Assembly: GCF_002150735.1 (NCBI RefSeq)
Contig: NZ_MUKA01000021.1
Span: forward strand, 1-64,000
Origin: Streptomyces africanus
GTDB lineage: Bacteria > Actinomycetota > Actinomycetes > Streptomycetales > Streptomycetaceae
Direction: 5' to 3'
DNA: 64,000 bases
Position 1 is the stretch's first letter; every line of letters begins with the position of its first letter. The notes under the pieces were generated by a model. That model was not told the DNA's origin. It saw nothing but the letters and a program-made list of their open reading frames with translations, and searched no databases. This document shows positions 1 to 7,676 of this stretch, piece by piece. The translations under genes and the position numbers were made by a program.

Positions 1-950
1 CCCCCGGCCTGTGGCTGCGCCACCCCCATCCTCTGCCGCCGTCGCACCTGACAGTGCACACCGCACCGCTCCTGCTGTCCCTGGTGCTGTTCTCGGCCGG
101 ACTCCAGGTCCCCGTCCGCGCGCTGGGTGCCCTGCTGCGGCATCCGAAGGCCCTGCTCGCCGGCCTCGTGCTGCACCTGACGATCCCACTGGCGGTCGTG
201 CCGTTCGTCGCCTTCCTCCTGCGGCGCACCCCGGACACCGACGGCGGCAGCGGACTGCTCACCGCGATGATCCTCGTCGTGGCGATGCCCGTCGCCGCCG
301 GGGCGACCGTGTGGACCGACAAGGGCGAGGGAGATCAGCCGACGATGGTGGGCCTCGTCCTGGCCTCCACCCTCCTCAGCCCGCTGACCACCCCCGTGCT
401 GCTGGCGACGCTGTCGCCGCTGCTCAGCGGCGGTTGCGCGCACACCCTCGCCGCCACCGGCCGGCTGGCCGAGAGTGGATTCGCCCTCACCACCGTGGTC
501 CTTCCCTGCGCGGCGGGCCTGCTGGGCGCACTCGTCCTGCCCACGCGATGGCTGGGCCGCCTGGTCACGACGGTCGCGCCGTCGGCCATGGCCGGTTCGC
601 TGGTCCTGACCTACGTCAACGCCAGCGGCGCCCTCGGATCCGTCCTCACCCGGCCACGCCCGCTGCTGTTCGCCGCTGCTCTGGCCGTGGCCGCCCTGGT
701 CTGCCTGCTCTCCTTCGTTCTCGGCCGGGTCGCCGCCCACCTCCTGCGGCTGGAGGCGGGCGCCGCCTCGTCGCTGACGCTCGCCTGCGGCATGAACAAC
801 AGCAGCGCGAGCGCTGTACTGATCACCGCGTCCCTGCCCGACAAACCGCACCTGCTGCTGCCGGTCCTCGCCTACGGGCTGCTGCAGAAGACCGCCGCGA
901 ACCGGATCGTCACCCGGCTTCGACCGGCTCCCACCGCAGCAGGCACCTGA
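1..950 (+). CDS. BASS-type (bile acid:sodium symporter-like) transporter, 5' end missing
   Basis: The reading frame is open to the left edge, so the gene starts outside the window; the GTG at 54 is an internal candidate only. The visible ~315 residues are almost entirely hydrophobic, with about nine membrane segments. The family's late motif is present as GMNNSSASAVLITASLP followed by a last helix and a short basic tail. The fold matches the bile acid:sodium symporter/ACR3-like superfamily, which moves organic anions or oxyanions with sodium or protons across the plasma membrane. Substrate cannot be told. The stop at 950 lies 8 bases from the end of a broken kinase gene on the other strand, so the two converge. 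Family assignment is moderate, from composition and the C-terminal motif. Confidence 0.6.
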   Translation, partial: PGLWLRHPHPLPPSHLTVHTAPLLLSLVLFSAGLQVPVRALGALLRHPKALLAGLVLHLTIPLAVVPFVAFLLRRTPDTDGGSGLLTAMILVVAMPVAAGATVWTDKGEGDQPTMVGLVLASTLLSPLTTPVLLATLSPLLSGGCAHTLAATGRLAESGFALTTVVLPCAAGLLGALVLPTRWLGRLVTTVAPSAMAGSLVLTYVNASGALGSVLTRPRPLLFAAALAVAALVCLLSFVLGRVAAHLLRLEAGAASSLTLACGMNNSSASAVLITASLPDKPHLLLPVLAYGLLQKTAANRIVTRLRPAPTAAGT

Positions 951-957
951 ACGGTCC

Positions 958-1650
958 TCAGCCGCCGCCCTCGGAGCCGGGCTCCTCGCAGCGTACGGGG
1001 ATGAGCAGGGTGAAGGCGGCTGGACGGCGGCCGGTCAGGGAGAGTCTGCCGCCCAGAGACACGGCCAAGTCGCGGGCGAGGGACAGGCCGATGCCGGAGC
1101 CCTCCCCCACGCCGGTGCGGCCGCGGTCGAACAGCTGGGACGCATCGCCGTCCACTGCGCCCTCGTCGGTCACATCGAAGGCGACGGCTTCCCCGAGGTC
1201 GCGGGCCGTGAAGCGCCCGTGGACGTGCGCGTTCTCCAGCAGGATGCCGAGGATCTCGGTGACGGGGGCGCCGAGGACGCGAACGTCGTCTCCCCGTCTC
1301 AAGGGCCCCTGCCTCCAGGCGTCTGCCGTCGCGGGCGAACAGTCCGTGCCAGCGCTCCTCGGTCTCGCGCAGCAGCTGTGACACGGGCGTATCCGGGGCG
1401 GGCTGAGTCCGAGCGTCGTCGTCCTGGGCGAGCCCCGCCTCCAGCGTCAGCTGAAGCCCGGTGAGCGGGGTGCGTAGCTGGTGGGAGGCGTTGGCGGTGA
1501 AGTCACGCTCGTGGCGCAGGAGTTCGGTCAGGCTGTGCAGCATCTCGTTGTGGGTCCGCGCGACCTGGTCGATCTCGGCGACGCTGCTGGGCGCGGCCCG
1601 GGCGTCACCTCCGTCAAGAACCCGCTCGTACCTCAACTGCGCGGGCAAGT
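958..1650 (-). pseudogene. Histidine kinase C-terminal half, frameshifted and 5'-truncated
   Basis: Read on the minus strand, one frame encodes the dimerisation helix with an H-box (ASHQLRTPLTGL, about 1486-1450) and a second frame from about 1302 encodes the N-box (ILLENAHVHG), the G1-like DEG and the G2 box (GEGSGIGLSLARDLAVSLGG). The two halves are in different frames with the shift near 1300-1330, so no single product can be made. Sensor and membrane parts are missing: upstream of about 1650 the frame runs directly into transposase sequence. This is the remnant of an OmpR-partner type sensor kinase, truncated by an insertion/deletion event. No cognate regulator is next to it. Confidence 0.75.
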
Positions 1651-2068
1651 AGCGGCTGTGGCTGGCGCAGTACCCGTACTCGGCCCATCCGGCCAGGTCG
1701 GAGCGATTGACGGTCTCGCGGGAGCGTCCGCACTCCACCGGCGTGGAGTCCACGATCTGCACGTTGTCGCTCCATACAGAGGTGTCGGTGGCCAGCAGCT
1801 GGGTCATCCGCCGCAGCAGCTCGGCGGCTTTGCGCAGGCGCTTGTTGTAGCCGGGCTGCTTGGGCGGGTACGGGAAGAGAGGCCGCAGGGGGGAACGGGC
1901 GTGGCGAAGCCACCCGGCCTCGGAGGTGAAGCCCAGCATGGCCTGCATCATCGCCAGTGTGACCAGCTCGGCATCGGTCAGTTGCGGAGCGACCCCGACG
2001 GCCGGACGCCAGGGCGCCAGATGCGGTGATGCCTTCAGCAGGTCGTCGGTCCTCACATCATCGGTCAC
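1650..2068 (-). pseudogene. IS982-type transposase, N-terminal remnant
   Basis: The first ~140 codons resemble the Streptomyces IS982-type DDE transposase: TDDLLKASPHLAPWRPAVG, then TDAELVTLAMMQAMLGF, QPGYNKRLRKAAELLRR, and the first catalytic Asp block IVDSTPVECGRSRETV. Similarity stops after GWAEYGYCASHSRY, where the family continues with the rest of the RNase H fold; here the frame passes without a stop into the kinase remnant. More than half of the transposase, including the later catalytic residues, is gone. The extreme N-terminus also differs from the usual start, so the left end of the element may be eroded. No terminal inverted repeats could be defined. Confidence 0.75.
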
Positions 2069-2084
2069 ATCCGTCCGCGTCTGC

Positions 2085-2396
2085 TCAGCAAGGCCAGCGC
2101 CACTCCTGGAACCCGGAGAGACCGGAGGTGAGGCTGACGATCAGGGCCACCAGTGTGCCGGCCGCGAAGAGCGTTCCGAGCGTGGCGAGGACGGGCAGGA
2201 GGCGGGTGGGTGTGATCAGCAGCGACAACGCGAGCAGCCCGGCCCCGATCGCGTTGAGCAGGAACAGCGTGCCGATCGCGTCCAGATATCGGTAGCCGTC
2301 GTACCAGAGGTGGAGGTGGATCGCGCCCATGGCCACGACCGTTCCCGCCGCGGCCAGCCGGAGGGCGATGAGCGCGGCCGTGCGCTCAGTAGCCAT
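2085..2396 (-). CDS. Small membrane protein, probably 3'-truncated by the IS remnant
   Basis: A 103-residue protein with about three membrane helices (MATERTAALIALRLAAAGTV, then an IHLHLWYDGYRYLDAIGTLF segment and a third helix). It starts inside the 3' end of the upstream cupredoxin gene (11-base overlap), which suggests translational coupling and a shared role. The last residues (GFQEWRWPC) stop abruptly beside the transposase remnant; relatives I remember continue with another membrane helix after a GFxES motif, so the 3' end has probably been lost. Function unknown. The coupling suggests a membrane partner of the lipoprotein, which is inference only. Confidence 0.55.
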   Translation of the reverse strand: MATERTAALIALRLAAAGTVVAMGAIHLHLWYDGYRYLDAIGTLFLLNAIGAGLLALSLLITPTRLLPVLATLGTLFAAGTLVALIVSLTSGLSGFQEWRWPC

Positions 2397-2865
2397 TGCC
2401 GTCGGTCGTGTTGGTGCCGTTGCCCGTTGAGGCGCTGCCGCCCACGGTGAGCTCGGTCTTCATGCCCAGGTCCTTGTGGCCGTCGACAGGGCAGTAGACC
2501 TGGTACTTGCCGTCCTTCAGCGAGACGGTGAGGTTCGCCGACTCCCCGGGGGCCAGCGTCCGCGTCTTCTGTTCCGTTCCGGTGCCCTCGATCTCCATGG
2601 CGTGGTCGTGATGGCCGTCGTTCTTGACGACGAAGGTGTAGGCACCCGCCTTCAACGTCTTCTTGGACAGCTGCATCTTGAAGTCGATCAGCTTCGCGTC
2701 CACCTGGGTGGTTCCCGGCTTGCCACTCTTTTCCGGGGCTGACGGTGACGCGCCGCCACCGTTGCCGCTTCCGCCCCCGCACGCCACGAGGATGCCCGCC
2801 AGTGCCCCGGCGGCCAGCCCGGGCCCGACGTTCCTGCGCACGAACGTCATGAGCGTCGTCGTCAT
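2386..2865 (-). CDS. Cupredoxin-like lipoprotein
   Basis: A 159-residue exported lipoprotein. The lipobox LVAC follows a hydrophobic signal, then comes a Gly/Ser-rich linker and a plastocyanin-like beta-sandwich. Candidate copper ligands are the His in HHDHAMEIEG and Cys-His-Met in YCPVDGHKDLGM, the usual type I arrangement. It should sit on the outer face of the membrane and carry electrons or bind copper. I start it at the ATG at 2865 because GGAGGG lies 7 bases upstream; the in-frame ATG at 2880 overlaps that ribosome site. It is co-transcribed with the small membrane protein whose start it overlaps, and diverges from an ECF sigma factor gene. Confidence 0.8.
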   Translation of the reverse strand: MTTTLMTFVRRNVGPGLAAGALAGILVACGGGSGNGGGASPSAPEKSGKPGTTQVDAKLIDFKMQLSKKTLKAGAYTFVVKNDGHHDHAMEIEGTGTEQKTRTLAPGESANLTVSLKDGKYQVYCPVDGHKDLGMKTELTVGGSASTGNGTNTTDGNGY

Positions 2866-2952
2866 GTCTCGGCCCTCCATGAGAAACCATTCCTGCCCAG
2901 AGATACGGACGGACCGCGCCAGGGGATTTCCGGCAAGCGGGAGAATGGGGCT

Positions 2953-3591
2953 GTGGTCCCGCGTGGAACTGGGGGAATCCGTTCGGCGAGGTTCGCCGTA
3001 TCCACTGGTATGCGGAGATTGGGCCTACCCCTCGGACGGCTCTCGGACGAGGCGCTGCTGGCGGGAATGGCGGCCGGCGCCCCGGAGATCGCCCTCGCGT
3101 TCGTCCGCCGGTTCCAGCGCATGGTCTTCGGTATCGCCATCGCTGTCGTCGGCGACCCCCAGCTCGCCGAGGACATCGCCCAGCAGACCTTCGAAAGGGC
3201 TTGGCGTCATGCGCAGGTCTACGACTCCCGGCGTGGATCGGTGAAGACCTGGCTGGGGACCATCACGCACAACCTGGCGATCGACGCCGTCCGCGCGCGC
3301 AAGGCGACCCCGGTCTGCTCCGAGGACCTCGACGCTCTGCTTGGCATCGTGACCCGGACACCCGAACAGTGGGCACTGGCCGATGAGGCGGCATCCCGGA
3401 TACGGGCCGCGGTGGCGGGCCTACCGCGCGAGCAGGCGCGGGCCGTGGTCATGGCCGGGATCTACGGGATGACCGCACAGCAGATCTCCGAGTTCGAAGG
3501 GATCCCCCTGGGCACGGCGAAGACACGGATCAGGACGGCGATGGGGAAACTGCGGACGGTTCTGGAACCCGAGCGAGCCGATCATGACTGA
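2953..3591 (+). CDS. ECF-family RNA polymerase sigma factor
   Basis: A group 4 sigma factor. Region 2 is seen in GDPQLAEDIAQQTFERAWRH and the following RGSVKTWLGTITHNLAID. Region 4 helix-turn-helix is GMTAQQISEFEGIPLGTAKTRI. The GTG at 2953 has a GGGAG about 9 bases upstream; the ATG at 3010 would give a 193-residue protein that still contains all domains but lacks a good ribosome site, so the start is open. The stop overlaps the start of the anti-sigma gene by eight bases, the classic coupled pair. It diverges from the cupredoxin lipoprotein across about 90 bases, making that gene pair a plausible target. The inducing signal is unknown. Confidence 0.9.
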   Translation: MVPRGTGGIRSARFAVSTGMRRLGLPLGRLSDEALLAGMAAGAPEIALAFVRRFQRMVFGIAIAVVGDPQLAEDIAQQTFERAWRHAQVYDSRRGSVKTWLGTITHNLAIDAVRARKATPVCSEDLDALLGIVTRTPEQWALADEAASRIRAAVAGLPREQARAVVMAGIYGMTAQQISEFEGIPLGTAKTRIRTAMGKLRTVLEPERADHD

Positions 3592-4384
3592 CAGGGACTG
3601 CGAGTGGCTGAGGGCCGTCGCCGACGAGCTGGCTCTGGGTATCCTCCCCGGTCAGGAGCGTGCCGAGGCCATCGCCCACCTGGACGGCTGCCCCACCTGC
3701 CGGGAGCACGTCGAGCAGCTGACGCTCGTCGGAGACGGACTGCTCTCTCTCCTGCCGGGCAGCGAGCCGCCCGCCGGCTTCGAGACACGGGTGACGGACG
3801 GGCCGGGCCTGAACCGGCCGGCGCGACGGCGGCGACCACGGGCCGGCGTGGCGGTCGCGGCCGCCGCCGCGATCGCCCTCGGGTTCGGCTTCGGCGGCTG
3901 GGCCGTCGGAACGGCCATCGAGGGAGCGTCGGCTCCCTCCTCGCGGAGTTCGCAGCCCCCCGGCTCGGAGCACGGCCTGCTCACAGCGTCTCTGCTGGCC
4001 CCCGACCACCGCCCGGTGGGCCGGATCTTCGCCTATACCGCATCTCCGGGCTGGGTCTACATGTCGGTCCACTTCAGCCGGGCCGGGTCCGCATCCGACT
4101 CCCAGGCCAGGGACGGGTCCGCATCCGACTCACAGGCCGGAGACGAGTCCGAGGCCGCAGGCTCGCGCGACGGATACCCGGAGGCGGGAAAGGTCAGCTG
4201 CCGACTGGAGCGTACGGACGGCACGTCGGTCCACATCGGGGAGTTCTCCCTCGACGACGCCGGCCGGGGCTACTGGGGAGCACCCACGCGTGTCGACCCG
4301 GACACGGTGTCCGGTGCCCGGCTGCTGACCGCGGACGGCTCCGTACTGGCTACGGCCCACTTCCACGCACGGCAGAACCAGTGA
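3584..4384 (+). CDS. Zinc-binding anti-sigma factor, single-pass membrane protein
   Basis: A 266-residue membrane anti-sigma factor. The cytoplasmic N-terminal part carries the ZAS zinc motif H-x3-C-x2-C in AIAHLDGCPTCREHV. A basic stretch (RPARRRRPRAG) leads into one membrane helix (about residues 90-112). The extracytoplasmic domain contains a Ser/Asp/Glu-rich linker with a 10-residue tandem duplication and then a RskA-like sandwich ending at the stop. It is coupled to the preceding sigma gene by an eight-base overlap and should hold that sigma factor inactive at the membrane until a signal, usually proteolysis, releases it. Confidence 0.85.
   Translation: MTDRDCEWLRAVADELALGILPGQERAEAIAHLDGCPTCREHVEQLTLVGDGLLSLLPGSEPPAGFETRVTDGPGLNRPARRRRPRAGVAVAAAAAIALGFGFGGWAVGTAIEGASAPSSRSSQPPGSEHGLLTASLLAPDHRPVGRIFAYTASPGWVYMSVHFSRAGSASDSQARDGSASDSQAGDESEAAGSRDGYPEAGKVSCRLERTDGTSVHIGEFSLDDAGRGYWGAPTRVDPDTVSGARLLTADGSVLATAHFHARQNQ
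4085..4144 (+). repeat. 30-bp tandem duplication inside the anti-sigma gene
   Basis: Two adjacent 30-base units (4085-4114 and 4115-4144) differ at only a few positions and encode GSASDSQARD and GSASDSQAGD in the extracytoplasmic linker. It is in frame, so it lengthens the linker without breaking the protein. Confidence 0.85.
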
Positions 4385-4418
4385 CCGCAGATCACCCCTC
4401 ATGCCCGGTCCGGTTCGG

Positions 4419-4571
4419 TCAGTGGCGCCAGACGCGGCGTCCGGAGTAGCCGCGGCCGCCGAACTCCTCGTGGCGGGCCACGAGCCGCTGCACGCGCTCC
4501 GTCTCGTCGATCTCGCAGAACCGGACCTCGTCGAGCCGGGGACGGACACGCGCCCCCTTGGAATTGATCAT
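4419..4571 (-). CDS. Short unrecognised reading frame (50 codons), possibly a gene 3' end
   Basis: The minus strand holds a 50-codon frame from an ATG at 4571, containing DEVRFCEIDETERVQRLVAR and ending FGGRGYSGRRVWRH. Nearly every third codon position is G or C and the composition is protein-like (acidic helix, then a Gly/Arg tail), a much stronger coding signal than its antisense. It has no recognised family. It starts at about the point where the response-regulator fragment on the other strand begins, so it may be the surviving 3' end of a larger gene cut at the same junction. Confidence 0.35.
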   Translation of the reverse strand: MINSKGARVRPRLDEVRFCEIDETERVQRLVARHEEFGGRGYSGRRVWRH

Positions 4572-4802
4572 CTAGTCCTCGACGTCGTGGCCCGACGCTG
4601 CACGCTGCACGACGCGGACATCGACTTGCGTCCCAAGGAGTTCGACCTGCTTGCCGTCCTGGCACGGCATGCGGGGGAGGCCGTCTCCCGGGAAACCCTG
4701 ATGGCCGAGGTCTGGGACGAGAACTGGTTCGGCTCCACCAAGACCCTCGACGTCACCATGGCCGGCCTGCGCCGCCGCCTCACCGAGGCCGCCGACGCCT
4801 CG
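4572..4802 (+). pseudogene. OmpR/PhoB-type response regulator, DNA-binding domain fragment
   Basis: The frame encodes most of a winged-helix effector domain: LVLDVVARRCTLHDADIDLR, PKEFDLLAVLARHAGEAVSR, ETLMAEVWDENWFGSTKTLD and VTMAGLRRRLTEAADAS. The receiver domain is absent upstream and the final beta-hairpin (normally ending in a GYRL-type motif) is absent downstream, so both ends are cut. There is no start codon or ribosome site that would make a sensible product. It is another broken gene at a junction between intact units, tail to tail with the next operon. Confidence 0.75.
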
Positions 4803-4860
4803 GTCAAACCCCGGCAGCAGCGAGCAGGCCGCCGGTCTTCCCGGCCGCCGCTCATCGGGT

Positions 4861-5529
4861 TCAGTCCGCGTTGGGCCGGGCGAGGCCGTGGTCGTAGGCG
4901 AAGATCACGGCCTGGATCCGGTCGCGGGCTCCGATCTTGGCCAGGACGCGGCCGACGTGGGTCTTGACGGTCGACTCGGAGAGCACGAACCGGGCGGCGA
5001 TCTCGCCATTGGTCCAGCCCTTGCCGACGGCGACGAGGATCTCCCGTTCGCGGTCGGTGAGGGCCCCGAGCCTCGGGTCCTCGGCGGCGTCACCCCGGTG
5101 GGCGGGGACGTACTGGGCGAACTCGTCCAGGAGGCGGCGGGTGAGGGCGGGCGCGATGACGGCGTCACCGACGGCGACCGCGCGGATCCCGGCGAGGAGC
5201 TCGTCGGGGCGCGCGTCCTTGAGGAGGAACCCGCTGGCCCCGGCCCGGATCGCGGCGTGGACGTATTCGTCGAGGTCGAACGTCGTGAGCACGAGGACGC
5301 GTGAGCGGCCACCGGCGGCGACGATGCGGCGGGTCGCCTCGATGCCGTCCATGCCGGGCATCCGGACATCCATCAGGACGACGTCCGGGCGCAGTTCGGC
5401 GGCCTTGCGCACGGCCTCCGCGCCGTGGGCGGCCTCACCGACGACGTCGGTCTCGGGGACGGAGTCCAGGAGCAGGTGGAAGCCGTAGCGTTGCAGGGGC
5501 TGGTCGTCCACGACGAGGACGGTGGTCAC
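4861..5529 (-). CDS. NarL/FixJ-family response regulator
   Basis: A full-length 222-residue two-component regulator. The receiver has the acidic pair in VVDDQ, phosphoacceptor Asp54 in VVLMDVRMPGMDG and the conserved Lys104 in GFLLKD. The LuxR-type helix-turn-helix at about residues 152-217 includes LTDREREILVAVGKGWTNGE and STVKTHVGRVLAKIG. Its start overlaps the kinase stop by four bases. It is the last gene of a minus-strand operon ABC ATPase-permease-kinase-regulator, so it most likely controls that transporter. Two TGGTACCG boxes 32 bases apart in front of the operon are candidate binding sites. Confidence 0.93.
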   Translation of the reverse strand: MTTVLVVDDQPLQRYGFHLLLDSVPETDVVGEAAHGAEAVRKAAELRPDVVLMDVRMPGMDGIEATRRIVAAGGRSRVLVLTTFDLDEYVHAAIRAGASGFLLKDARPDELLAGIRAVAVGDAVIAPALTRRLLDEFAQYVPAHRGDAAEDPRLGALTDREREILVAVGKGWTNGEIAARFVLSESTVKTHVGRVLAKIGARDRIQAVIFAYDHGLARPNAD

Positions 5530-6818
5530 CGGTCACCGCCGCTTGCGGGTGTGAGGTCGAGGACGGCCTCGACGCTCCATCCTCCGCCGTCCGTCGGTCC
5601 CGCGCTGACGGTGCCTCCATACAGAGCGGCTCTTTCTCGCATGCCCACCAGGCCGTGCCCTTCCTCGTTCGGCGGTCCGGATGGTGTGGCCGGGCCGGTG
5701 TCCTGGACCCGGATGCTCAGCCGGGTGTCCGTCACGGCGACCGCCAGGCGCACCCGGGCGTCGTCGGCGGCGTGCTTCATGGTGTTGGTGAGGGCTTCCT
5801 GGACGATGCGGTACACCGTCAGCTGCACCCCGCTGTCCAGGGCGTCCACGTCGCCGGAGGTCCGGTAGAGGACCTCCAGTCCGGCGGCGCGCACCTTGGC
5901 GCACAACGCTTCGAGGTCTGCGATGCCGGGCTGCGGGCTGAGTTCGGGCCCGTCCGGGGGACCGTCCGCCGCCTCGCGCAGCACCCCGAGCACGCGCCGC
6001 AGCTCGCCGAGGGCCTGCCGGCCGGTGTCGCCGATGAGCTGCAGGGCCTCCTTGCCTCGTGCGGGTTGGATGTCCGTGGCGTAGGCGCCGGCGTCGGCGA
6101 GCGTGATGATGACGGACAGGTTGTGGCCGACGATGTCGTGCATCTCGCGGGCGACCCGGGTGCGTTCGGTGGCCGTGGCCAGCCTGCTGCGCTGGTCGCG
6201 CTCGATCTCCAGCCGGGCGGCCCTCTCCCGTAGTCCGGCGAGCTGGGCCCGGCGGATCCGGACCATCATGCCGAGCGCGAGCGCCGCGGTCGCCGTGCTC
6301 AGCAGGAAGAACAGCGCGTCCCAGACGGACACGACCGAGGACGCGCGGACCGCGACCAGCACCATCGCACCCGCCATGACCGCACAGGCCCACGGCAGCT
6401 GCCGCAGCCGCCCGTGCAGGGCCAGGCTGTACAGCGCGACGAAGAGGGCGACGTCCGCGCGCAGCGCCGCGCCCAGGGACCACTGCAGGACGAACACCGC
6501 GGCGATCACGCCGAACGCCACCTCGGGCTTGCGCCGCCGCCACAGCAGCGGCAGTACCAGGCCGGCCTGCAGGGCCAGCATGCCCGCCACGGGCAGGTGG
6601 GTGAAGGCGAGCCGGAAACGGGGCGGGCTGTCGCCGTCGTCCACACCGCCGTGGATCAGATCGGGCAGGCAGAACATCAGGAAGACCAGGACGACGACCG
6701 CGGTGTCCAGCACCCAGGGACGTGTCCGGTCGGCATGGCGCAGCCGCTGGCCGCCCCGGGACAGCCGGGCGACCAGCGGTCCCATCCCGCTGAGGTCATC
6801 GCTGGTCACGGACGTCAC
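5526..6818 (-). CDS. DesK-type sensor histidine kinase
   Basis: A 430-residue integral membrane kinase. The N-terminal half has five or six membrane helices with no large outside domain, as in sensors that detect conditions within the membrane. A linker coiled-coil leads to the HisKA_3 H-box (AREMHDIVGHNLSVIITLAD) and an HATPase domain with the N-box VYRIVQEALTNTMKHA and a final GHGLVGMRERAALYGG. It lies 18 bases after the ABC permease and overlaps the response regulator by four bases. Such kinase-ABC modules in actinobacteria commonly sense the compound that the transporter handles; the ligand here is unknown. Confidence 0.93.
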   Translation of the reverse strand: MTSVTSDDLSGMGPLVARLSRGGQRLRHADRTRPWVLDTAVVVLVFLMFCLPDLIHGGVDDGDSPPRFRLAFTHLPVAGMLALQAGLVLPLLWRRRKPEVAFGVIAAVFVLQWSLGAALRADVALFVALYSLALHGRLRQLPWACAVMAGAMVLVAVRASSVVSVWDALFFLLSTATAALALGMMVRIRRAQLAGLRERAARLEIERDQRSRLATATERTRVAREMHDIVGHNLSVIITLADAGAYATDIQPARGKEALQLIGDTGRQALGELRRVLGVLREAADGPPDGPELSPQPGIADLEALCAKVRAAGLEVLYRTSGDVDALDSGVQLTVYRIVQEALTNTMKHAADDARVRLAVAVTDTRLSIRVQDTGPATPSGPPNEEGHGLVGMRERAALYGGTVSAGPTDGGGWSVEAVLDLTPASGGDR

Positions 6819-6836
6819 CTGTCCATGATGCGGCCG

Positions 6837-7676
6837 TCAGACGTCACTGCGCACGAGCCGGTACGCCGCGCCGCCCAGCGCCAGCACCGTCCAGCACAGG
6901 AACACCAGCAGTCCGGCGCCCGGCGACAGGGTCGTGGAGTCGTGGGTCAGGGCGAACATCGCCTCCCCCGCGTTGGACGGCAGGTAGGGGCTGATGTCGT
7001 TCTGCCAGGAGCTCGGCAGCAGTGAGATCAGTCCGGGGATCAGCATCAGGGTGGCCACCAGGACCGAGATCCCGCCGGCCACCGACCGCAGCAGTGCGCC
7101 CAGGGCGGCGCCGATCACCCCGACCAGGCCGAGGTAGAGTCCTGCGCCCAGCAGGCTGCGCAGGACACCCGCGTGCGAGAGGCTCATGGCCGCGGGTGTG
7201 CCGGAGACGATTCCGCTCCCGATCAGGAAGGTGACGAACGCGCCCAGCATCCCCACCACCAGCGCGACCAGCCCGAACACGGCCGCCTTGGACCACAGCA
7301 CGGGCAGTCGGCGGGGCACCGCCGCCAGCGTCGAGCGAATCATGCCGGTCGAGTACTCCCCCGCCGTGATCAGCACGCCGAGCACGCCCAGGGCCAGCTG
7401 GGCGAAGTTCGTACCGAACAGAGACAGGCTCACGGTCGTCGAATCGGCGAAGTCCGAGTCGAGGTTGCCGGAGTCGATCCCCGACTTGTAGCGGCTCGCG
7501 GCGATGAGGCCGAAGGCCACCAGGAACAGCAGGCCCAGGCCCAGGGTGATCCAGGTCGAGCGCAGGGACCACAGCTTGGCCCACTCCGAGGCCAGCACGC
7601 GCCGTCCGGTCACCCGGTAGGCGGGTCGGGCGGGGGTGGTCCGGGGCTCCTCGGCGGTTGCGGTGAGGGTGCTCAT
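6837..7676 (-). CDS. ABC-2 type transporter permease
   Basis: A 279-residue membrane protein with six predicted helices. The N-terminus SEWAKLWSLRSTWITLGLG is the amphipathic start typical of ABC-2 permeases in antibiotic-export and self-protection systems, and the GEYSTGMIRSTLAAVPRRLP loop is characteristic. It overlaps the ATPase gene by four bases (ATGA). With that ATPase it would form an exporter or a peptide-antibiotic sensing/resistance transporter; direction and substrate cannot be told. Confidence 0.88.
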   Translation of the reverse strand: MSTLTATAEEPRTTPARPAYRVTGRRVLASEWAKLWSLRSTWITLGLGLLFLVAFGLIAASRYKSGIDSGNLDSDFADSTTVSLSLFGTNFAQLALGVLGVLITAGEYSTGMIRSTLAAVPRRLPVLWSKAAVFGLVALVVGMLGAFVTFLIGSGIVSGTPAAMSLSHAGVLRSLLGAGLYLGLVGVIGAALGALLRSVAGGISVLVATLMLIPGLISLLPSSWQNDISPYLPSNAGEAMFALTHDSTTLSPGAGLLVFLCWTVLALGGAAYRLVRSDV

